Source: Synergistales bacterium
GTDB lineage: Bacteria; Synergistota; Synergistia; Synergistales; Aminobacteriaceae
DNA: 12,398 nucleotides
Assembly (NCBI GenBank): GCA_025997935.1
Contig: BNVG01000056.1
Span: 1 to 12,398 of the forward strand
Reading direction: 5' to 3'
The notes below the pieces were generated by a model. It worked only from the letters and a program-made list of their open reading frames with translations, did not search any database and was not told where the DNA came from. This document shows positions 1 to 8,427 of the stretch, piece by piece. The translations under genes and the position numbers were made by a program. Position 1 is the stretch's first letter, and each line of letters starts with the position of its first letter.

Positions 1-425
1 TCCCGAAAATCAGCGATTCGAATCTTTTGCGCCTGCTGCGATGGGTGACGTTGCTGTCAGGGGTTGGCGGCGTTGTTTTGGCGCTGTTTCTCGACAGCAT
101 TATATCGGCCCTGACGATTTTTTATTCTCTGATGAGCGTGTCTTTGGCCGCGCCTCTTCTATTTGGACTTTACACAAAGCGCGCGTCTGAGGCCGGAGCG
201 CTGATCTCCTCGGCTTGCGGCGTTGCGCTGACGCTCTTTTGCACGTTTTATACGGCGCGTCCGTATGTAAACCTGTTAGTCGGTACGCTCGACACGGCGT
301 CGCACGTTGTGGATTTTGGCTTTACGAAGCTCAACGCCACGACTTGCGGGATATTGGTAACGTTTGTCGCGATGTTCTTCTCTCACTTTATTTTCCCGTC
401 AAAAAAAGCCGGCCTTGATATATGA
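1..425 (+). CDS. Sodium:solute symporter family transporter, C-terminal part (5' end outside window)
   Basis: The reading frame is open from position 3 to the TGA at 423-425, so the gene begins before the window. The visible 140 residues are very hydrophobic and contain about three membrane segments. They include the stretch SLAAPLLFGLYTKRASEAGA, which resembles the C-terminal helices of sodium:solute symporters (SSS family). These are inner-membrane proteins that couple sodium entry to uptake of amino acids, organic acids or other small solutes. The substrate cannot be told from this fragment. The protein ends in a short basic tail (SKKAGLDI). The stop overlaps the exbB start as ATGA, so the two are probably translated in a coupled way. 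A TTG at 27 is only an internal codon, not the start. Family membership is fairly sure; substrate is unknown. Confidence 0.75.
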   Translation, partial: PKISDSNLLRLLRWVTLLSGVGGVVLALFLDSIISALTIFYSLMSVSLAAPLLFGLYTKRASEAGALISSACGVALTLFCTFYTARPYVNLLVGTLDTASHVVDFGFTKLNATTCGILVTFVAMFFSHFIFPSKKAGLDI

Positions 426-988
426 CTCAAAGTATGCCCCAGGCTTTAACGGAACGGTTTTTGTCGTATATGGAAGACGGAGGGCCCATGATGTGGGTTA
501 TCCTCTGCCTGTCTGTGGCGGGGTTTGCGATTTTCATGGAGCGCGTTATTTTTTTTCTTTCGACAAGCCGGCGGGCGTTAAAGTTCCCTGTTCCGTCGGG
601 AGGGCGCTTAGGCGGCGGGGAGGCCGAGATTTTAGCCGACAGGCTTATACGGGCTGAAATTTACGAGTGTAGCCGGTATATGTCCATGCTTGAGATAATC
701 GTGCGAACAGCGCCAATGCTTGGGCTTTTGGGAACCGTGCTTGGCATGGTGGAGATGTTCGGCGCGCTCAATGTCGGAGGCGCTATTGACGCGGGCGCGG
801 TGACTGGCGGTATTAAAGAGGCTCTTTATACGACAGTGGCGGGGCTTTGTTGCGCTGTGCCGCTTATTTTTTTGCACGGGCTTCTGTCCTCGGCGATAGA
901 CAAAAGAGAAGAAACCCTGAGCCGCGCGGCTGACCGATGGATTGCTGGGCAATTTTCAGACAAAAACTCAGAAAAAAACAATGATTAG
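422..988 (+). CDS. exbB: MotA/TolQ/ExbB proton channel family protein
   Basis: The predicted 188-residue inner-membrane protein has the family pattern. There is a first membrane segment at about 22-46, a signature helix region (RTAPMLGLLGTVLGMVEMF, residues 95-113) and a final helix region with IKEALYTTVAGLCCAVP at 131-147. In this family ExbB or TolQ forms a pentameric channel that, with ExbD or TolR, uses the proton gradient to drive a periplasm-spanning partner such as TonB or TolA. It is shorter than E. coli ExbB, mainly because the cytoplasmic loop between helices 1 and 2 is short. The ATG overlaps the symporter stop (ATGA) and has no clear Shine-Dalgarno of its own, which suggests coupling. 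The 3' end overlaps exbD by 8 bases. ExbB and TolQ cannot be separated by sequence alone here; no tonB, tolA or receptor gene is present in the window. Confidence 0.88.
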   Translation: MTQSMPQALTERFLSYMEDGGPMMWVILCLSVAGFAIFMERVIFFLSTSRRALKFPVPSGGRLGGGEAEILADRLIRAEIYECSRYMSMLEIIVRTAPMLGLLGTVLGMVEMFGALNVGGAIDAGAVTGGIKEALYTTVAGLCCAVPLIFLHGLLSSAIDKREETLSRAADRWIAGQFSDKNSEKNND

Positions 989-1373
989 AAAAAAAAGAAG
1001 CGCCGATATAGATATAACGCCTCTTATTGATGTTCTTTTTATGCTGATAATATTTTTGGTTCTGACGGCGACGTTCATTCAGGGGCGCGTTGTCGTGGAG
1101 TTGCCGTCCGGCGACGGAGAGAGCGGAAAAACCGCAAATCTTCTCATAATAAACCTCTCGCGCGACGGCTCCGTTTTATGGGGGGACGTCTCGTTGCCCG
1201 CGCCTGTAAGTTCATTGGATTTGCTTGGCTTAGCGCGCGAAAGCGCGGCCGTCGGACGGGAGATTTTGGTTGCGGGGGACGAGCGGGTTCCTTATGGCGA
1301 AGTCGCCGGGCTTCTTGACGTCTTGCGCGGCGCGGGGGTCGAGCGTCTGGGGCTTGCCTTGCGCGGGAATTAA
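981..1373 (+). CDS. exbD: ExbD/TolR family biopolymer transport protein
   Basis: This 130-residue protein has the ExbD/TolR layout: a short cytoplasmic N-terminus, one membrane helix (about 15-36) and a periplasmic domain. The motif ADIDITPLIDVLFMLIIFLV is present. Asp17 in PLIDV matches the single membrane aspartate that carries protons in this family. The start is the ATG at 981, inside the end of exbB (ATGATTAG overlap). A longer reading from TTG 942 would add residues unlike the family, so I reject it. It works with the upstream exbB product as the stator that converts proton flow into force on a TonB-like protein. The periplasmic part ends in ERLGLALRGN, with no extra domain. The TonB-like partner must be encoded elsewhere. 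Confidence 0.88.
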   Translation: MIRKKRSADIDITPLIDVLFMLIIFLVLTATFIQGRVVVELPSGDGESGKTANLLIINLSRDGSVLWGDVSLPAPVSSLDLLGLARESAAVGREILVAGDERVPYGEVAGLLDVLRGAGVERLGLALRGN

Positions 1374-1381
1374 CTTATAAT
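1354..1381 (+). promoter_or_regulatory. Predicted sigma-70-type promoter for hpt
   Basis: A perfect TATAAT lies at 1376-1381, just after the exbD stop. TTGCCT at 1354-1359 is a possible -35 box (4 of 6 matches) with a 16-base spacer. Transcription would start near 1388, about 40 bases before the first hpt start codon. This would let hpt be transcribed independently of the symporter-exbBD genes. The -35 box lies within exbD coding sequence, so only the -10 is compelling. Confidence 0.45.
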
Positions 1382-1429
1382 AATGCTTGTTTTCTATGCG
1401 GATTTCTTAAAAAGGTTCGCAATTTTTTT

Positions 1430-1999
1430 ATGTCTGGAAGTGTTTTTTATAAAATGAGCCAAATGGAGACCGAATACACGGTGGGAGACGCGCTGTTTTC
1501 AAAAAAAGAAATAGACGACCGAACGAGAGAGTTGGCCGGACAGATTGTGAGGGACGTTCGCGGGGAGGAACTTTTAGTTGTGGGGATTTTGAGCGGGGCG
1601 GTGTTTTTCCTGACGGATCTCGTCCGTTGTTTGCCCCGGGAGCTTGATGTAAAAATAGACTTCATGTCGGTTTCGTCCTACGGCGACGCTACGACCAGCA
1701 GCGGCACGGTGCGTATCCTGAAGGACTTGGGCAGCGATATAGCAGGGCGTAACGTCTTGGTTGTGGAGGATATAATAGACACCGGCCTGACCCTTTCATA
1801 CCTTTTGAAAATCCTGAAAGCGCGACACCCCAAGAGTTTAAGGACATGCGTGCTGCTCGACAAATCCGCTCGCCGCGAGACGGCGGTCGACGTCGACTAT
1901 TGTGGGTTTAACGCGCCCGATGTCTTTGTGGTTGGTTATGGATTGGACTGCGGGGGGCGCTATCGGCATTTGCCCGATATACACGTTGTGAATTTGTAG
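1430..1999 (+). CDS. hpt: Hypoxanthine (guanine) phosphoribosyltransferase
   Basis: The product is a cytoplasmic purine-salvage enzyme that joins hypoxanthine or guanine to PRPP to give IMP or GMP. The type I phosphoribosyltransferase PRPP motif is clear (VLVVEDIIDTGLT, residues 110-122). The flexible catalytic loop region has DFMSVSSYGDATTSSG (77-92), and the C-terminal purine-pocket segment DVFVVGYGLDCGGRYRHLPD (164-183) is typical of bacterial Hpt. Length (189) is normal. Three in-frame ATGs are possible: 1430, 1454 and 1463. The last, METEYTVGD, begins most like other family members, but none has a strong Shine-Dalgarno; AAAAAGG sits 14 bases before 1430 and GGAAG 13 bases before 1454. 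The hpt-ftsH order is common in many bacteria, where tilS often precedes them; tilS is not here. Function is sure, start is not. Confidence 0.93.
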   Translation: MSGSVFYKMSQMETEYTVGDALFSKKEIDDRTRELAGQIVRDVRGEELLVVGILSGAVFFLTDLVRCLPRELDVKIDFMSVSSYGDATTSSGTVRILKDLGSDIAGRNVLVVEDIIDTGLTLSYLLKILKARHPKSLRTCVLLDKSARRETAVDVDYCGFNAPDVFVVGYGLDCGGRYRHLPDIHVVNL

Positions 2000-2031
2000 T
2001 TTTTCCTGTTACAATCTCTTATGTAAATTTT

Positions 2032-2060
2032 TTGCTATATTCAAGATTATTAAATATATT
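2032..2060 (+). promoter_or_regulatory. Predicted sigma-70-type promoter for ftsH
   Basis: TTGCTA at 2032-2037 (4 of 6 matches to TTGACA) is followed after exactly 17 bases by TATATT at 2055-2060 (5 of 6 matches to TATAAT). The region between hpt and ftsH is strongly AT-rich, in contrast to the genes on either side. Predicted start of the transcript is near 2067, giving a leader of about 28 bases before the ftsH start at 2095. I see no terminator between hpt and ftsH, so read-through from hpt is also likely. Confidence 0.5.
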
Positions 2061-2094
2061 ATATTGCGCGAAGGTATAGAAGGGTGGCGATGTT

Positions 2095-4089
<1,995 letters not shown>

Positions 4090-4101
4090 TTTGCCGGGTT
4101 G

Positions 4102-4539
4102 ATGTCAGGACATATTTTAGCGGTTTGCAAGGCCGCCGTTAAAGGAACCCGAAAGGTCGATGTCGGCGAAGCCCTTCTTGTCGAGGATATGGGTGTGGAG
4201 GGCGACGCTCATTTTGGTTTTGCTCATCGGCAAGTAAGCCTTTTGAACGCGGAAGAAGTAGATAAAATGCGCGAGAAGATTCCAGACCTCGTCGCCGGTG
4301 ATTTCGCGGAAAACCTCCTCGTGGAGGGCTTCGACCTCTCGCTTCTCAAACTGGGAGACCGGTTCGGCGTCGGCGCGGCATTGCTTGAGGTTACGCAGAT
4401 AGGCAAGGAGTGTCACAAATCCTGCGCTATCCGAGAGTCCGCCGGGGATTGTATTATGCCGCGTCTGGGCGTGTTTTGTAAGGTTGTCGGCGGCGGACTT
4501 GTTAAAAAGGGCGACGCCGTTGGCGCTGTTGGGTTATAA
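4102..4539 (+). CDS. Single-domain MOSC protein (molybdenum-cofactor-linked family)
   Basis: The 145-residue product is a small, probably cytoplasmic protein made of one MOSC domain, the C-terminal domain of Moco sulfurase. Members bind molybdenum cofactor or carry sulfur for metal-sulfur cluster work. Supporting stretches are EGDAHFGFAHRQVSLLN (33-49), the AGDFAENLLVEG block (65-76) and GKECHKSCAI (101-110) followed by GDCIMPRLGVF (115-125). Four cysteines sit in the last third (104, 108, 117, 126); the C-terminal ones are candidates for the sulfur- or cofactor-handling residue. The ATG at 4102 is preferred over the in-frame TTG at 4099. It starts 12 bases after the ftsH stop, with only a weak CCGGG-type Shine-Dalgarno, so it probably depends on ftsH transcription. 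No molybdopterin synthesis gene is visible nearby. Domain call is good; the exact role is unknown. Confidence 0.82.
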   Translation: MSGHILAVCKAAVKGTRKVDVGEALLVEDMGVEGDAHFGFAHRQVSLLNAEEVDKMREKIPDLVAGDFAENLLVEGFDLSLLKLGDRFGVGAALLEVTQIGKECHKSCAIRESAGDCIMPRLGVFCKVVGGGLVKKGDAVGAVGL

Positions 4540-4546
4540 TTAGAAT
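4520..4546 (+). promoter_or_regulatory. Weak candidate promoter region for pckA
   Basis: The end of the MOSC gene carries TATAAT at 4535-4540, directly followed by TAGAAT at 4541-4546. The best upstream -35 match is TTGGCG at 4520-4525, only 15 bases before TAGAAT. The 46-base gap before pckA is AT-rich. A promoter is plausible because pckA has its own strong ribosome binding site and terminator, but the box spacing is poor. Confidence 0.25.
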
Positions 4547-4585
4547 ATTTGAAATATAGAGCAACAACCTAAGGAGGAAATAATC

Positions 4586-6244
4586 ATGGCTACAATCGGT
4601 AGTTACGACCCCGAAAATTTCAAGAAGGTTCATCAAACGCCTGTTCGCACGACGATCGAGTCCCTTTTCTACGGCAACAACGTCGTCAAGGTGCCCGATA
4701 TGAAGGTTGCCTATGAGCTGGCCAAGAACAGCCCCGGCACGGTGGAGCTGACCGGGATGCCGGTTTATCTGCCCGAGGAGCAGGGACTTCCGGCGGGTTC
4801 AAACGTGCTTCTGTTCAACGACGGCGAGTTCTTCGGGCGCACCTCCGCGGCGCGGAGGATAATAGGATACCCCGACGTCGACCCTGCGAAGATGTCCACC
4901 ATAGTGCGCGAGGCTATCTACAAAATGCGCTATCGCACGCTCTACACGGCTGACGCCTACATCGGACTCGAGGAAGACTTCATGGTCGCGGCGCACTTAG
5001 TCGTCCCGCAGGGCTTTGAGAACAACATCTACAGCTGGATGTTCAACTTCCAGTACGTCAACGAGAAGTACAAGCAGATGTACAACAACTCCCGCAAAAT
5101 ATCCGATACGGACGGAGACGTCTTTATCTTTGCCGACCCGGACTGGACGCACCCGGATTATCCCCTTGGGCTCGCGTTCTTCTCGCCCAAAGAGAACTGC
5201 GCGGCGGTGCTCGGCCTTCGCTACTTCGGTGAGCTCAAGAAGGGCACATTGACGCTCGGCTGGGGGATAGGCGCTCGCAACGGCTACGCCTCCTGCCACG
5301 GCGGGCTCAAGCGTTACACCACAAAGGGCGGCAATAAGTTTGTCTTGGCCGCGTTCGGCCTCTCCGGCTCCGGCAAGTCCACCATCACCCACGCCACCCA
5401 CGGCGGCAAGTACGACATCACCGTGCTTCATGACGACGCTTTTGTAGTAAACGTCAAGGACAAGTACGCGATAGCGCTTGAACCGGCGTACTTCGACAAG
5501 GTTCAGGACTACCCAATTGGCTGCCCTGACAATAAATTCCTTGTGACCATGCAGAACTGCGGCGTCACCCGCACGGCGGACGGTAAGCTCATAGCCGTGA
5601 CCGAGGACGTCCGCAACGGCAACGGGCGCGCCATGAAGTCCAAGTTCTGGTCGCCAAACCGCATCGATCGTATCAACGAGCCGCTGAACGCCATCTTCTG
5701 GCTTATGCGCGACCCGACCATTCCGCCCGTCCTGAAGCTGACCGGCCCTGAGCTTGCCTCGGTTCTTGGCGCGACCTTAGCCACGAAGCGCACAAGCGCC
5801 GAGCGCCTCGCCCCCGGCGTGGACCCCAACGCGCTCGTCTGCGAGCCTTACGCCAACCCCTTCCGCACATATCCGCTTGAGATGGACTACACGCGCTTCA
5901 AGCAGCTTATAGCCGACGGCGTTGACTGCTACATCCTGAACACCGGCGACTTTATGGGCGCGAAGGTCAAGCCCGCCCATACGCTCGGCATTCTCGAGGC
6001 CATCGTGGAGGGCGCGGCGAAGTGGGAGCCGTTTGGCAACCTAACCGGAATGCAGATTATGTCGCTTCCAGACTTTAAGATAGACCTAAAGGACAAGACC
6101 TACAGCGAACAGCTTCTGGCGCGCTTCAAAGACCGCCTGAATTTCGTGAAATCCCGCGACACAGAGCTTGGCGGCTTAGATAAACTTCCAGACGACGCCC
6201 ACAAAGCTCTTGAGAGGGCTGTTGAGGAGATATCGAAGCTCTAA
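4586..6244 (+). CDS. pckA: Phosphoenolpyruvate carboxykinase (ATP type), divergent member
   Basis: Members of this family interconvert oxaloacetate + ATP and phosphoenolpyruvate + CO2 + ADP, linking four-carbon acids to gluconeogenesis. The 552-residue length is close to the E. coli enzyme. Shared blocks, matched by eye, are YFGELKKG (213-220; E. coli YAGEMKKG), SCHGG (236-240; MHCSAN region), the P-loop FGLSGSGKST (257-266; GLSGTGKT), DD at 283-284 (metal-binding DD) and NTG at 452-454. Several family signatures are changed: the usual DDEHGW is DDAFVV, and the NTGWNGTGK motif reads NTGDFMGAK. AAGGAGG at 4571-4577 lies 8 bases before the ATG, one of the best ribosome binding sites in the window, suggesting high expression. 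It seems to be a single-gene unit ending at the terminator at 6266. Because of the divergence, the nucleotide used and even the exact reaction are less certain than the fold. Confidence 0.8.
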   Translation: MATIGSYDPENFKKVHQTPVRTTIESLFYGNNVVKVPDMKVAYELAKNSPGTVELTGMPVYLPEEQGLPAGSNVLLFNDGEFFGRTSAARRIIGYPDVDPAKMSTIVREAIYKMRYRTLYTADAYIGLEEDFMVAAHLVVPQGFENNIYSWMFNFQYVNEKYKQMYNNSRKISDTDGDVFIFADPDWTHPDYPLGLAFFSPKENCAAVLGLRYFGELKKGTLTLGWGIGARNGYASCHGGLKRYTTKGGNKFVLAAFGLSGSGKSTITHATHGGKYDITVLHDDAFVVNVKDKYAIALEPAYFDKVQDYPIGCPDNKFLVTMQNCGVTRTADGKLIAVTEDVRNGNGRAMKSKFWSPNRIDRINEPLNAIFWLMRDPTIPPVLKLTGPELASVLGATLATKRTSAERLAPGVDPNALVCEPYANPFRTYPLEMDYTRFKQLIADGVDCYILNTGDFMGAKVKPAHTLGILEAIVEGAAKWEPFGNLTGMQIMSLPDFKIDLKDKTYSEQLLARFKDRLNFVKSRDTELGGLDKLPDDAHKALERAVEEISKL

Positions 6245-6265
6245 GGTTTTTATCAGACCAAAAAC

Positions 6266-6301
6266 AACGCCTCGCGTATTTTGCGCGGGGCGTTTTATTT
6301 T
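6266..6301. terminator. Bidirectional rho-independent terminator between pckA and the minus-strand gene
   Basis: AACGCCTCGCG (6266-6276) pairs with CGCGGGGCGTT (6284-6294), an 11-bp stem with one T.G pair and a 7-base loop. On the plus strand it is followed by TTTTATTTT (6293-6301). On the minus strand the stem is followed by a T-run (complement of the A-run at 6260-6264). It therefore suits both the end of pckA and the end of the convergent gene at 6325-7041. Confidence 0.85.
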
Positions 6302-6324
6302 ATAGCGGCTTATCTAAAGGGTCA

Positions 6325-7041
6325 TTACGGCCTGTATTCCCCCGGCTGATATTTGAACGACGCCATTATTTTCTCAAAAACAGAGTCGTAATCCGGCAGG
6401 CAGTTTGTGGAGAATGTGACGACGTAATAATGTGTTTTGTCGATAATAAGCTGATAACAAACAACGCCGCCATCCCATCCGAATATGTCAATATAAGACC
6501 TTGTGGTCTTAGCCCATCTATAAGCTCTGAAAGACCTGACTTCGGATCGCGCGCTGCCGATTGTGTCGGGAGGTAGCGGTTGCAGCTTCAGAAAAACGCC
6601 TATTATATCTAACTGATCTTTGCGTCCCTGTATGCGGGCGACTAACTGATCTCCAAGCTCAGCCGCGGATGGATAGGGCAATTCAACGCTATCGGCGAGC
6701 GTCATCCTGACGACACTGACCGAGGCGTAATTCGGCTTTCTCCTTGTCGAGGACGCATACCAACGCCTGCGGTATGCTGAAAATTCCGCGTAAAGGCACG
6801 TTTCGCCGCTTTCGGAGAAATAATCCTTAGGTCTGTCTCGGGTCGGATTTCGCGATATGCGCCACCTCCGTGGAAGATCGATTGAAAACTCGCCTTTGGC
6901 GGAGGTGAACGCCGATGTAAAGCTCGCGTCGATAAAACTGCTGACTACCGAGCTGGCATTTACAAGTATCCACGCCAGTGCCGCAAGGACGAGGACGCTT
7001 GTCAAAACAACCGAAGGCCGCTTGGTCTGCTGATAATTCAT
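6325..7041 (-). CDS. Uncharacterised membrane-anchored protein
   Basis: I do not recognise this 238-residue protein. It has a short N-terminus (MNYQQTKRPS) and one hydrophobic helix at about 10-32, so it is probably either a signal anchor or an uncleaved signal, with the remainder outside the cytoplasm. There is no lipobox cysteine. The soluble part has GEFSIDLPRRWRIS (50-63) near its start, later YIDIFGWDGGVVCYQLII (183-200), and ends with YDSVFEKIMASFKY. That overall pattern (an aliphatic-Pro-x-x-Trp opening and a closing 'SF' helix-strand) recalls PsbP/Mog1-like small secreted domains, but this is a fold guess only. It is arginine-rich. The ATG at 7041 has AGAAGGGG on the minus strand 11 bases upstream. 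The gene converges on pckA, shares its terminator, and is divergent from the gene at 7264. Confidence 0.7.
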   Translation of the reverse strand: MNYQQTKRPSVVLTSVLVLAALAWILVNASSVVSSFIDASFTSAFTSAKGEFSIDLPRRWRISRNPTRDRPKDYFSESGETCLYAEFSAYRRRWYASSTRRKPNYASVSVVRMTLADSVELPYPSAAELGDQLVARIQGRKDQLDIIGVFLKLQPLPPDTIGSARSEVRSFRAYRWAKTTRSYIDIFGWDGGVVCYQLIIDKTHYYVVTFSTNCLPDYDSVFEKIMASFKYQPGEYRP

Positions 7042-7263
7042 TGAGCTGTACGCCCCTTCTTTCCCGAGTTTTCAGGCTGTGCAACGGCGTCGTAAAGGTG
7101 TAATAATAATACCACCACCGCAATGCGGAAGTGGCGGCGTATAATCCTAACGTGGCGGTAGTGATTTCGCCGCACGATGTTTTGTACGCGGACTATTTCC
7201 ACATATCACCCGGCAAGTCAGCGAGTGGGAGTTTTGCGTTATTTGGATTGCGAGGGAGATTCT
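7042..7263. other. Divergent intergenic region with candidate regulatory elements
   Basis: This 222-base region separates two divergent uncharacterised genes. It contains the minus-strand ribosome binding site (plus-strand CCCCTTCT, 7053-7060), a run of TAATAATAAT near 7101-7110, and a short palindrome CCGCA-A-TGCGG at 7118-7128 flanked by CCAC-type and GTGG sequences. GTGGCGG occurs twice (7131-7137 and 7152-7158, 21 bases apart), and a perfect TATAAT at 7140-7145 lies between the copies. The latter could be a -10 for the plus-strand gene, but no convincing -35 is present. No gene is supported here: open frames running in from 7131 or 7177 are upstream extensions or shadows. Confidence 0.35.
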
Positions 7264-8046
7264 ATGAGTTTTTATTTGATGGCGTTCGATCTGTCCGGCG
7301 CGCCGCGGTCGCAGGGAACTTTCGACGAATGGGTCGCGCGTCAAACCCAATGGAGCGAGTCGCACAGCTATGATGACCCGTCCGTCTCCTCGGAGGCGTT
7401 ACAAAACTGGTTTTCCGAGATGAAAAAAACCTATCCGCCCATGAACGGCCCCTTGGCCCTCTCCAACGAGGAATTTGACAAACTCGGGGGAGACGAAGTC
7501 AGGGTAACGGATTACTCTATCGGCAGGGAGGTGATCTATTGCGCTTTCGCCTGGTCGGTGGCGGATGAGGCGCACGAACACGCGCGAAAACTGGCGGCCG
7601 AACAGTGTGTGGGGTTTTATTGCCCCGAGAGCGGAGAGGTATTTTTCCCCGATACGGCGGACAAGGAGCCTTTGGAACTCCGAACCAACTGGGCTGAGAA
7701 CCCCTTACCCACATGGCGTGACGTGGAACAGGCAATCGGCGATCTGACTGAAGAGCCTGTCAACTTTATTTTCTTGGGGCCGAAAACCACCGAGAGCGAC
7801 ATACAGTTTATACAGGCGGTCATTGAGTGGGTTTCCGAAAAGAAATCCCTGTTCCGAAAGGCGGTCAAGACGCCGGGGCCGTACTGCGTCGAGGCGCAGA
7901 TCAAACAAGCGAATGGGGCGTTGATTCATCACTGCCTGAAAACGTCGGACATCGCGGAGGTCAAACAGATATTCATGGCTTATTTCAATTGGAGAACCGC
8001 GCCGGACGTCAGCGGCTGGGAACAGTTCTCATTCTGGGAACCCTGA
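7264..8046 (+). CDS. Uncharacterised two-domain cytoplasmic protein
   Basis: No function can be assigned. The 260-residue product has no signal peptide or membrane segment and is acidic and tryptophan-rich. Residues 1-131 form one block with MSFYLMAFDLSGAP, FDEWVARQTQWSE, YPPMNGP (57-63), TDYSIGREVIYCAFAWSVA and a GFYCPESGEVFFP end (117-129). Residues about 148-260 form a second block beginning TWRDVEQAIGDL, with a core YCVEAQIKQANGALIHH and an end GWEQFSFW. I have a general impression of similar proteins in scattered bacterial genomes, including ones resembling immunity or contact-system accessory proteins, but I cannot name a family. Start: ATG 7264 follows GAGGGAG (7252-7258) by 5 bases; an in-frame ATG at 7177 has no such site and would add 29 unlikely residues. 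It is a single-gene unit. Confidence 0.8.
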   Translation: MSFYLMAFDLSGAPRSQGTFDEWVARQTQWSESHSYDDPSVSSEALQNWFSEMKKTYPPMNGPLALSNEEFDKLGGDEVRVTDYSIGREVIYCAFAWSVADEAHEHARKLAAEQCVGFYCPESGEVFFPDTADKEPLELRTNWAENPLPTWRDVEQAIGDLTEEPVNFIFLGPKTTESDIQFIQAVIEWVSEKKSLFRKAVKTPGPYCVEAQIKQANGALIHHCLKTSDIAEVKQIFMAYFNWRTAPDVSGWEQFSFWEP

Positions 8047-8142
8047 CGCGAAAAAGACGAGTATACCCGGTGCGCGCGTTTTCAATTACGCTTCATTGCG
8101 TATCTTTTCGATGAAAAGAAGATAAATAGCGGTCAATAGCAG

Positions 8143-8168
8143 GGCGCTGAACACATTAGGACAGCGCC
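8143..8168 (+). terminator. Hairpin downstream of the 7264-8046 gene, possible weak terminator
   Basis: GGCGCTG (8143-8149) pairs perfectly with CAGCGCC (8162-8168) across a 12-base loop. The following bases, ATATTTCC, are only partly U-rich, so termination would be weak. Two smaller hairpins precede it: TACGC/GCGTA at 8087-8102 and CTTTTC/GAAAAG at 8104-8118. The stretch 8047-8217 otherwise holds no gene that I can support. Confidence 0.35.
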
Positions 8169-8217
8169 ATATTTCCAGTATTTATATTTGGATGAGGCGG
8201 AGTTTTACAAATTTTTC

Positions 8218-8246
8218 TTGACATTCCTATTTTTGTGCGCTAACAT
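8218..8246 (+). promoter_or_regulatory. Predicted sigma-70-type promoter of the dehydrogenase-BKACE cluster
   Basis: A perfect TTGACA at 8218-8223 is followed after exactly 17 bases by TAACAT at 8241-8246 (4 of 6 matches to TATAAT). Transcription would begin near 8253, leaving a leader of about 224 bases before the start codon at 8477. That leader contains a terminator hairpin, so the promoter may drive either a regulated leader or a separate small RNA. Confidence 0.55.
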
Positions 8247-8370
8247 TGTTGAAAAGTCCATGCTTTGTAAGTTTTCTGTCCTTTGATTTCGATACAGATA
8301 AAATATAAATCCGGTTTTTCGGATATGATATAGCTTGCTTCTGGTAATGATTTTGTATCATTGCAGATGA

Positions 8371-8427
8371 AGGAAGCCTATTTTGAGGGTGTTGGTTGCT
8401 AATCCTCAGGGTGGGCTTCCTCTTTTT
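8371..8427 (+). terminator. Long-stem rho-independent terminator inside the cluster's leader
   Basis: Bases 8371-8390 pair with 8402-8421 as an unbroken 20-bp stem in RNA (five G-C-rich pairs at the top, eight strong pairs from AGGAAGCC/GGCTTCCT at the base, and several G.U pairs in the middle). The loop is 11 bases (8391-8401) and TTTTT follows at 8423-8427. It lies between the predicted promoter and the coding region, so it must either be bypassed for the cluster to be expressed from that promoter, or end a small RNA. Confidence 0.75.

Noticed and set aside
942..980. TTG 942 as an earlier exbD start
   Set aside because: It would add 13 residues before the MIRKKRSADIDITPL start that fits the family, and ATG 981 gives the usual short overlap with exbB.
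7131..7263. Plus-strand coding before 7264, including an ATG at 7177
   Set aside because: No ribosome binding site at 7177, whereas GAGGGAG is well placed for ATG 7264, and residues before 7264 do not resemble the start of a protein domain.
8260..8286. Eight-codon frame MLCKFSVL early in the leader as a leader peptide
   Set aside because: No ribosome binding site, no run of regulatory codons, and it begins only a few bases after the predicted transcript start.
8333..8378. Partial likeness of CTGGTAAT...GAAGGAAGC to the 3' part of a TPP riboswitch
   Set aside because: The essential CTGAGA element and the matching helix are missing upstream.
8404..8421. AGGGTGGG in the leader, resembling the T-box motif AGGGTGGNACCGCG
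   Set aside because: It lies in the right arm of the terminator rather than upstream of it, lacks the following ACCGCG, and no specifier stem I is visible.
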